A stretch of DNA of 39,726 nucleotides from Burkholderiales bacterium (GTDB taxonomy: Bacteria; Pseudomonadota; Gammaproteobacteria; Burkholderiales; Burkholderiaceae_E). The DNA lies in contig JAFKGG010000382.1 of the NCBI GenBank assembly GCA_017307915.1, positions 1-39,726 on the forward strand. The letters run 5' to 3'. The notes under the pieces are model-generated. The model was not told the DNA's origin. It saw nothing but the letters and a program-made list of their open reading frames with translations, and searched no databases. A program made the translations under genes and the position numbers. Shown here piece after piece: positions 9,368-14,906 of this stretch; position 1 is the stretch's first letter; every line of letters starts with the position of its first letter.

Positions 9368-10042
9368 ATGCGCCAGATTCCGCTCGATCTGCTGCGGGCC
9401 GAGCCCGCGTCGCTGGACAATTTCGTCGTCGGCCGCAATGCCGAGGTGCTGGCGACGATGCGCGCGCTGCAACACGCCGTACCGACCCCAAGCGTGGTCT
9501 ACCTCTGGGGCGAAGCCGGCTGCGGCAAGACCCACCTGCTGGCCTCGCTGGCCGGCGAACACGCCGTGCTGGACCCGCAGTCGGCCCCGTCAGCCTTCGC
9601 GCCCGAGCCGCTGCCGCCGCTGACGGCGGTCGACGACTGCGACCGGCTCGACGACGAGCGCCAGCAGCGGCTGTTCCAGTTGATCAACCGCGCCCGCGCC
9701 CAGCCCGGCGCCGTGGTGCTGGCCGCCGGCAGCCAGCCGCCGCTGGCGCTGCCGCTGCGCGACGACCTGCGCACCCGCCTGGGCTCGGGGCTGGTCTACC
9801 GGCTGCAGCTGCTGGCCGACGAGGAAAAGGCCGACGTCCTGCGCCGCAACGCCGCCGCGCGCGGCGTTGCGCTGTCGCCCGAGGTCATTCCCTACCTGAT
9901 CAGCCACACTTCGCGCGACATCCGCGCGCTGCTGCGCCTGTTCGATGCGCTCGACCGTTATGCGCTGGAGCAAAAGCGCGCCATCACGCTGCCTTTGCTG
10001 CGCCAGCTCGAAACTGCCGGCGCACTGGTAAAATCGCATTGA
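9368..10042 (+). CDS. hda: Hda-type DnaA regulatory inactivator (AAA+ ATPase)
   Basis: Hda binds the DNA polymerase beta clamp and stimulates hydrolysis of DnaA-bound ATP, preventing re-initiation of replication. The 224-residue product has a clamp-binding-like peptide at its very N-terminus (QIPLDL, residues 3-8), a Walker A GEAGCGKTH, a Walker B-like TAVDDCDRLD, and the box VII/arginine-finger region LRTRLGSGLVYRLQLL. The C-terminal helical bundle is typical, and DnaA's DNA-binding domain IV is absent, which separates it from DnaA itself. The ATG at 9368 places the clamp motif at the N-terminus. It heads the plus-strand run that continues with a phosphatase 4 bases downstream, and a second promoter for that run appears inside its 3' end. 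Confidence 0.93.
   Translation: MRQIPLDLLRAEPASLDNFVVGRNAEVLATMRALQHAVPTPSVVYLWGEAGCGKTHLLASLAGEHAVLDPQSAPSAFAPEPLPPLTAVDDCDRLDDERQQRLFQLINRARAQPGAVVLAAGSQPPLALPLRDDLRTRLGSGLVYRLQLLADEEKADVLRRNAAARGVALSPEVIPYLISHTSRDIRALLRLFDALDRYALEQKRAITLPLLRQLETAGALVKSH
10026..10034 (+). promoter_or_regulatory. Internal extended -10 promoter at the 3' end of hda
   Basis: TG at 10026-10027, one base, then TAAAAT at 10029-10034 forms an extended -10 element. A weak -35 (CTCGAA, 10007-10012) lies 16 bases upstream. A start near 10041 would drive the phosphatase-pcnB-folK run and leave only about 6 bases before the ATG at 10047. That makes the downstream TTG start at 10086, which has AGGA at 10077-10080, worth considering. 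Confidence 0.45.
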
Positions 10043-10046
10043 AATC

Positions 10047-10793
10047 ATGCAGTTAAACGCCTCACCTTCGTCAACCAGGACCGATTTGAACGCTCCCAAC
10101 CCCGCCGCGCCGCAAGCCGGCAGCGCCCCGCGCCTGGCCTTGTTCGATCTCGACAACACGCTGCTGCCGATCGACAGCGACTACGAATGGGCCCGCTTCC
10201 TGATCCGCCTGGGCCTGGTTGACGAGGCTGAATACGAACGCCGCAACGACGTCTTCTTCCAGCAGTACAAAGACGGCACGCTCGACATCCACCAGTTCCT
10301 CGAATTCCAGCTCGCCCCGCTGGCCGCGCATCCGCGCGCGCAGCTCGACGCCTGGCACGCCCAGTTCATGCGCGAGGTGATCGCGCCGCAGATCCGTCCG
10401 AGCGCCCGCGAACTGGTCGATTCGCACCGCCAGCGCGGCGATCTGTGCGCGATCGTCACCGCCACCAATGCCTTCGTCACCGGCCCGATCGCGCACGCCT
10501 TCGGCATCGAGCACCTGATCGCCACCACGCCCGAGGCCATCGACGGGCGCTTCACCGGCCGCAGCGTCGGCGTGGCCTCGTTTCGCGAAGGCAAGGTGAC
10601 GCGCACCGAGCAGTGGCTGGCCGAGCTGGGACAACCGTGGAACACCTTCGGGCGTTCATACTTCTACAGCGACTCGGCCAACGATCTGCCGCTGCTGGAA
10701 CGCGTCAGCGACCCGGTCGCCACCAACCCCGACCCCCGACTGGCGGCGCATGCCGACGCCAAAGGCTGGCCGATTCTCAGGCTGTTCGAATGA
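10047..10793 (+). CDS. HAD-IB family phosphatase (SerB-like hydrolase)
   Basis: This is a haloacid dehalogenase-superfamily phosphatase of subfamily IB. Motif I is DLDNTLL with its nucleophile Asp, motif II is the VTATN segment, and motif IV is YSDSANDLPLL. The all-helical cap between motifs I and II contains DSDYEWARFL, a phrase common to the small clade found next to pcnB in Burkholderiales. Members are variously labelled phosphoserine- or histidinol-phosphate-phosphatase-like; the substrate cannot be read from sequence. The start is ambiguous. The ATG at 10047 gives 248 residues with a non-conserved 27-residue leader; the TTG at 10086 has AGGA 5 bases upstream and gives 235 residues. The stop overlaps the pcnB start as ATGA. 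Confidence 0.85.
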   Translation: MQLNASPSSTRTDLNAPNPAAPQAGSAPRLALFDLDNTLLPIDSDYEWARFLIRLGLVDEAEYERRNDVFFQQYKDGTLDIHQFLEFQLAPLAAHPRAQLDAWHAQFMREVIAPQIRPSARELVDSHRQRGDLCAIVTATNAFVTGPIAHAFGIEHLIATTPEAIDGRFTGRSVGVASFREGKVTRTEQWLAELGQPWNTFGRSYFYSDSANDLPLLERVSDPVATNPDPRLAAHADAKGWPILRLFE

Positions 10794-12211
10794 TCAAGAG
10801 ACTGATCAACCGCCTGCTCAAGCGCAACGACCCGAAAGCGGCGGTACGCCGGCGTGCCAAGCGCTACAAGGCGTCGACGCAGGGCGTGCCGCTCGAGCAC
10901 GTGTCGCCGGCTGCGCTACGCACCTGCGAAACCCTGCAGCAGGCCGGCCACCATGCCTACATCGTCGGCGGCGGCGTGCGCGACCTGCTGCTGGGGCTGG
11001 AGCCGAAAGACTTCGACGTGGCCACCGACGCCACGCCCGACCAGGTCAAGCAGCTGTTTCGCCGTTCGCGCATCATCGGCCGGCGCTTCCAGATCGTGCA
11101 CGTGATGTTCGGCCGCGAGACCATCGAGGTCTCGACCTTCCGCGCCATTCAGGACGACGCCGAAACCGACGAGCACGGCCGCGTGCTGCGCGACAACGTC
11201 TGGGGCACGCAGGCCGAAGACGCGGCGCGGCGCGATTTCACCATCAACGCGCTGTATTACGACCCGGTCGCCGACGTGCTGCTCGACTACCACGACGGCG
11301 TCAAGGATCTGCGCGAGCGCACGCTGCGCATGATCGGCGACCCCACCGCGCGCTTTCGCGAAGACCCGGTGCGCATGCTGCGCGTGGCGCGCTTCGCCGC
11401 CAAGCTCGGCTTCAAGGTCGAGCCGCGCACCAAGCGGCCGATCCGCGCGCTGGCCGAGCTGATCCACAACGTGCCGACAGCACGCCTGTTCGACGAGATG
11501 CTCAAGCTGCTGACCTCGGGCCATGCCATGGCCTGCCTGCACGAGCTGCGCCGCGAGGGGCTGCATCACGGCCTGCTGCCGCTGCTCGACGTGGCGCTGG
11601 AACAGCCCGACGGCGAGCGGTTCATCACCGCCGCGCTGGCCAACACCGATGCACGCGTGCGCGAAGACAAGCCGGTGTCGCCGGGCTTCCTGTTCGCGTC
11701 GCTGCTGTGGCAGGAGGTGCGCGTGCGCTGGGATGCCGGCGTGCAGCGCGGCGAGCATCTGATCCCGGCGCTGTCGCAAGCGATCGATTCGGTGCTCGAT
11801 ACGCAGGGCGAACGGCTGGCGATCCAGCGCCGCTTCATCGCCGACATGCGCGAGATCTGGATGATGCAGCCGCGCTTCGAACGCCGCACCGGCCGCTCGC
11901 CGTACGGCATGGTCGAGCACCTGCGCTTTCGCGCCGCCTACGACTTCCTGCTGCTGCGCTGCGAGGCCGGCGAACGGCCGATGGAGCTGGTGCAATGGTG
12001 GGCGGCCTTCGCCGCCGCCGATTCGGCCGAACGCGAGGTGCTGCTGGCGCGCGCGCCGGCTGCTGCCGCTGCCGGCGGCGCAGCACGCAAGCGCAAGCGG
12101 CGCAGCGGCTCGGCACGCCGTGGGCGCGCGGCCGGCGGTGGCGAGTCCACCGGCGGCGGCGAGCAGGCGGCAGGCCCCGCGTCAGCGCGCAGCGCCGATC
12201 CGCATTCTTGA
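10790..12211 (+). CDS. pcnB: Polynucleotide adenylyltransferase (poly(A) polymerase I)
   Basis: PcnB adds 3' poly(A) tails that feed RNA into degradation. The 473-residue protein has the class II nucleotidyltransferase core: HAYIVGGGVRDLLLG followed by PKDFDVATDATP with the catalytic Asp pair, then RRDFTINALYYDP and the RNA-binding helical domain. The head-domain phrases match poly(A) polymerase rather than the shorter CCA-adding enzyme. The C-terminus is a basic, Gly-rich tail (KRKRRSGSARRGR and beyond) expected to bind RNA. The ATG at 10790 overlaps the phosphatase stop (ATGA, 10790-10793), indicating translational coupling. The open frame further upstream lies in the phosphatase. The stop TGA (12209-12211) in turn overlaps an in-frame TTG of folK. 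Confidence 0.95.
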   Translation: MIKRLINRLLKRNDPKAAVRRRAKRYKASTQGVPLEHVSPAALRTCETLQQAGHHAYIVGGGVRDLLLGLEPKDFDVATDATPDQVKQLFRRSRIIGRRFQIVHVMFGRETIEVSTFRAIQDDAETDEHGRVLRDNVWGTQAEDAARRDFTINALYYDPVADVLLDYHDGVKDLRERTLRMIGDPTARFREDPVRMLRVARFAAKLGFKVEPRTKRPIRALAELIHNVPTARLFDEMLKLLTSGHAMACLHELRREGLHHGLLPLLDVALEQPDGERFITAALANTDARVREDKPVSPGFLFASLLWQEVRVRWDAGVQRGEHLIPALSQAIDSVLDTQGERLAIQRRFIADMREIWMMQPRFERRTGRSPYGMVEHLRFRAAYDFLLLRCEAGERPMELVQWWAAFAAADSAEREVLLARAPAAAAAGGAARKRKRRSGSARRGRAAGGGESTGGGEQAAGPASARSADPHS

Positions 12212-12219
12212 CGCAAGCG

Positions 12220-12717
12220 ATGCGCGCCTACGTCGGCCTTGGCGCGAATCTCGGCGACGCGGCTGCCGGCGTCACGCACGCGCTGGCAGCGATCGCCGCA
12301 CTGCCCGAAGTGCGGCTGCTGCGCAGTTCGTCGCTGTATCGCAGCGCACCGATCGATGCCGGCGGCCCCGACTTCATCAACGCGGTGGCGCTGGTCGATA
12401 CCCCCCTGTCGCCGCTGGCGCTGCTCGCGGCGCTGCAAGGCCTGGAACACGCCGCCGGCCGCGAACGGCCCTATCGCAACGCACCGCGCACGCTCGATCT
12501 GGATCTGCTGTATGCCGAAGACGAGCACGGCCCGATCCATTGCGAGACGCCCGCCCTGACGCTGCCGCACCCGCGCTGGCACCAGCGCGCCTTCGTGCTG
12601 GCGCCGTGGGCCGAGATCGCCGGCGATCTCCAGGTGGCGCCGCACGGTTCGCTGCGCGCGCTGCTGGCGCACTGCGCCGATCAGCGCATCGAACGGATCC
12701 AGACACCGACGCCATGA
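12220..12717 (+). CDS. folK: 2-amino-4-hydroxy-6-hydroxymethyldihydropteridine pyrophosphokinase (HPPK)
   Basis: FolK transfers pyrophosphate from ATP to 6-hydroxymethyl-dihydropterin in folate synthesis. The 165-residue product has the N-terminal YVGLGANLGD, the substrate loop, and RPYRNAPRTLDLDLLY with the two metal-binding Asp residues, then LPHPRWHQRAFVLAPW. Length is standard. I chose the ATG at 12220; an in-frame TTG at 12208 that overlaps the pcnB stop would add four residues and would allow tighter coupling. The stop overlaps the start of the next gene as ATGA (12714-12717). The folK position between pcnB and a deoxynucleoside kinase is typical, apart from the DUF486 gene inserted here. 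Confidence 0.95.
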   Translation: MRAYVGLGANLGDAAAGVTHALAAIAALPEVRLLRSSSLYRSAPIDAGGPDFINAVALVDTPLSPLALLAALQGLEHAAGRERPYRNAPRTLDLDLLYAEDEHGPIHCETPALTLPHPRWHQRAFVLAPWAEIAGDLQVAPHGSLRALLAHCADQRIERIQTPTP

Positions 12718-13061
12718 CACTACCGATCCCGCTGCAGACGATCCTGCTGCTTACCGCCTCCAACGTCTTCATGACGATCGCGTGGTACGCTCACCTGAAA
12801 GACTTGGCCGCGCGCCCCTGGTGGCTCGCGGCACTGGCGAGCTGGGGGGTGGCGCTGTTCGAGTACCTGCTGCAGGTGCCGGCCAACCGCATCGGCTACG
12901 GCTACTTCACGTTGCCGCAGCTCAAGATCGTGCAGGAAGTGATCACGTTGACGGTGTTCGTGCCGTTCGCCGTGCTCTACATGAACCAGCCGATCAAGCT
13001 CGATTACCTGTGGGCCGCGCTGTGCATGCTGGGTGCGGTGTATTTCATCTTTCGCTCATGA
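12714..13061 (+). CDS. DMT-family (DUF486) small membrane protein
   Basis: The 115-residue product is almost entirely hydrophobic with four predicted membrane helices: residues about 7-24, 33-52, 70-95 and 97-114. Phrases such as ASNVFMTIAWYAHLK, LFEYLLQVPANRIGY and PQLKIVQEVITL are the hallmark of the DUF486 family, which belongs to the drug/metabolite transporter clan. No substrate is known for the family. It overlaps folK at its start and the kinase at its end, both as ATGA, so it sits inside a translationally coupled run of nucleotide and folate genes. Whether that position means functional linkage or simply convenient co-expression cannot be decided from sequence. Confidence 0.88.
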   Translation: MTLPIPLQTILLLTASNVFMTIAWYAHLKDLAARPWWLAALASWGVALFEYLLQVPANRIGYGYFTLPQLKIVQEVITLTVFVPFAVLYMNQPIKLDYLWAALCMLGAVYFIFRS

Positions 13062-13723
13062 CGTCCTCACCCATCACCGTCGCATCGCCGTTCGACAAAT
13101 ACCGGCACATCGTCGTCGAAGGCCCGATCGGCGCCGGCAAGACCTCGCTGGCGCGCCGTCTGGCCGAGCGCTTCGGCACCCAATCGGTGCTCGAAGAGCC
13201 GGCCGGCAACCCGTTCCTCGAACGCTTCTATCAAGACAGCCGCCGCTACGCGCTGCCCACCCAGCTGTTTTTCCTGTTCCAGCGCGTCAACCAGTTGCGC
13301 GACCTGGCCCAGCAGGATCTGTTCACGCAAGCCACGGTCGGCGATTTCCTGCTCGAAAAAGACCCCCTGTTCGCGCGGCTCACGCTCGACGACGACGAAC
13401 TGAAGCTGTATCAGCAGATCTTCGACAGCCTGCGCCCGCAGGCACCTACGCCCGACCTGGTCATCTATCTGCAAGCCCAGCCCGATACACTGATCGAACG
13501 CGTGCGCAAGCGCGGCATCGACATGGAATCGAACATCTCCGAGCCGTACCTGCGCGCGCTGGCTGACGCCTACAGCCGTTTCTTCTACCATTTCGACACG
13601 GCGCCGCTGTTGATCGTCAATACCGAGCATCTGAACCCGATCGAGCGCGAAGAAGATTTCGCGATGCTGATCCGCCAGCTCACCGAAATGCGCGGCCGGC
13701 GCAGCTTCTTCAGCCTGGGCTGA
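13058..13723 (+). CDS. Deoxynucleoside kinase (dGK/dCK family)
   Basis: This 221-residue kinase has the P-loop GPIGAGKTS near residues 20-28, the EEPAGNPFLERFY substrate segment, RYALPTQLFFLFQR, and the LID-region arginines in ERVRKRGIDMESN. It belongs to the deoxynucleoside kinase family (pfam01712) that phosphorylates purine or pyrimidine deoxynucleosides for dNTP salvage. The specificity cannot be fixed from sequence. I chose the ATG at 13058, overlapping the upstream stop as ATGA (13058-13061), because the open frame before it is antisense-like DUF486 sequence. In many Burkholderiales panB comes next; here a 199-base gap and an unrelated acyltransferase-like gene follow. Confidence 0.9.
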   Translation: MTSSPITVASPFDKYRHIVVEGPIGAGKTSLARRLAERFGTQSVLEEPAGNPFLERFYQDSRRYALPTQLFFLFQRVNQLRDLAQQDLFTQATVGDFLLEKDPLFARLTLDDDELKLYQQIFDSLRPQAPTPDLVIYLQAQPDTLIERVRKRGIDMESNISEPYLRALADAYSRFFYHFDTAPLLIVNTEHLNPIEREEDFAMLIRQLTEMRGRRSFFSLG

Positions 13724-13803
13724 GCAGCCGCGGGCGGACGGCCTGCAGCACTTCGGCATTCACGCGACACTACGCATTGCGACGGAACAATTTCTCGCCG
13801 AAA

Positions 13804-13846
13804 CTGTGACAAACCTCTCATAACCGTCAGGGTTTCTGCGTACCAT
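13804..13846 (+). promoter_or_regulatory. Candidate promoter with PHO-box-like repeats before the FeeM-like gene
   Basis: CTGTGAC (13804-13810) and CTCTCAT (13815-13821) are spaced 11 bases apart with the AT-biased linker AAAC, like an 18-bp PHO box (5/7 and 6/7 matches to CTGTCAT). A TACCAT hexamer at 13841-13846 could serve as -10, 77 bases before the ATG. The spacing from box to -10 is not the standard 10 bases, so the site is weaker than those of phoB and pstS in this window. Confidence 0.3.
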
Positions 13847-13922
13847 CGCGCACATTCGTTGTATTCATCGCGAAGATATCGCCTGCCCCGGCGAATTGCA
13901 CGCGCGACAGGGAGCCCCCGCT

Positions 13923-14771
13923 ATGCGCCTGGATTTCAGGGAAACCGCCGCCCCGCCCGCGGAAGCAAGCCCGTCGGCCGATTCCCCGCGCATCATCACC
14001 GTCGATCACGAGGCAAGCCATGCCGCGTCGGCTGCGCAGCGCCAGCTCGGCGTCCTGCTGCCGTTCACGGTCAAGCTGGTGAGAACCGAGGCGCAGCTCG
14101 CCAAGGCGGTCAAGGTGCGTGCCGACGCGTTCCTGCGGCATGCACCGCAGCTCGGCCGCCAGTTGCTCGAACCCGAAGCGGCCGACCGCGCGCCGGGCAA
14201 CGTGGTGCTGCTGGCCGAATCCAAGGAAACCGGCGAGCCTGAAGGCTCGATCCGCATTGAAACCAACTTCGACTCGCTGACCGAATTCGAAGCGCTGCTG
14301 CCGCTGCCGGAACAGTTCGAAGGCAAGACGCTGGCGCAGGTCAGCCGGCTGGGCATCCGCACCGGCCCCGGCGGCACGCTGATCAAGCAGGCGCTATTCA
14401 AGGCGCTGTACCGCTTCTGTCTGGCCACGCAGATCGATTTCATGATGGTGGCGGCGCGCACGCCGGTCGATCGCGACTTCCTGAAGCTGGGCTTCACCGA
14501 GGCCTTCGCCTCGCCGACGCTGCTGCACTACCCCAAGCAGGGCCGCAAGATGCTCAGGCTGTTCGCGTTCGACGTCGCGGCCGGCGAGCGCCGCTGGCAG
14601 CAATCGGCGCATCCTTTGTACCGCTTCATGATCAGCGAGTTCCACCCGGACATCGAAATCTTCTCGTCGGTGCGCGGCATGTGGAGCAAACCCCGCCTGG
14701 CCCGCGCCTCGGCCAAAGCGCCCGGCCGGACCGACGCCGGCCTGCCCGACTTCGGCCTGCCGCTGGTCTGA
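13923..14771 (+). CDS. FeeM-like N-acyl amino acid synthase / GNAT-fold acyltransferase
   Basis: The 282-residue product resembles the FeeM/autoinducer-synthase-like branch of the GNAT fold, which condenses acyl-ACP with an amino acid amine. A variable N-terminus (residues 1-55) is followed by LPFTVKLVRTEAQLAKAVKVR, VVLLAESKETGEPEGSIRIE, the core AQVSRLGIRTGPGG, and DFMMVAARTPVDRDFLKLGF (each quoted in short form). The acyl donor and amine acceptor cannot be predicted. The start at 13923 is chosen because AGGGA lies about 9 bases upstream; a TTG at 13896 is in frame. It is followed after 135 bases by a 7TM-PAS-GGDEF-EAL gene on the same strand, suggesting a lipid-signal or surface-lifestyle role. 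A PHO-like box precedes it. Family assignment is fairly good; function is inferred. Confidence 0.7.
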   Translation: MRLDFRETAAPPAEASPSADSPRIITVDHEASHAASAAQRQLGVLLPFTVKLVRTEAQLAKAVKVRADAFLRHAPQLGRQLLEPEAADRAPGNVVLLAESKETGEPEGSIRIETNFDSLTEFEALLPLPEQFEGKTLAQVSRLGIRTGPGGTLIKQALFKALYRFCLATQIDFMMVAARTPVDRDFLKLGFTEAFASPTLLHYPKQGRKMLRLFAFDVAAGERRWQQSAHPLYRFMISEFHPDIEIFSSVRGMWSKPRLARASAKAPGRTDAGLPDFGLPLV

Positions 14772-14792
14772 AGCCGTACGGCCCCCCGCGTC

Positions 14793-14809
14793 GGCCGCTG
14801 CCGGCGGCC
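14793..14809 (+). terminator. GC stem-loop after the FeeM-like gene
   Basis: GGCCGC (14793-14798) and GCGGCC (14804-14809) form a 6-bp stem with a 5-base loop 22 bases after the stop codon. There is no T-run. The rest of the gap to 14906 holds a possible -10 (TACAAC, near 14867) but no clear -35. Confidence 0.3.
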
Positions 14810-14906
14810 ACGCCGCTGGACAACGAAAGATCCCCGCTTATCGGAAGATCACCTGTACTGGCATCGAATACAACATAGGCTCTGAAATCCGGTTCTCAGA
14901 CACTCC

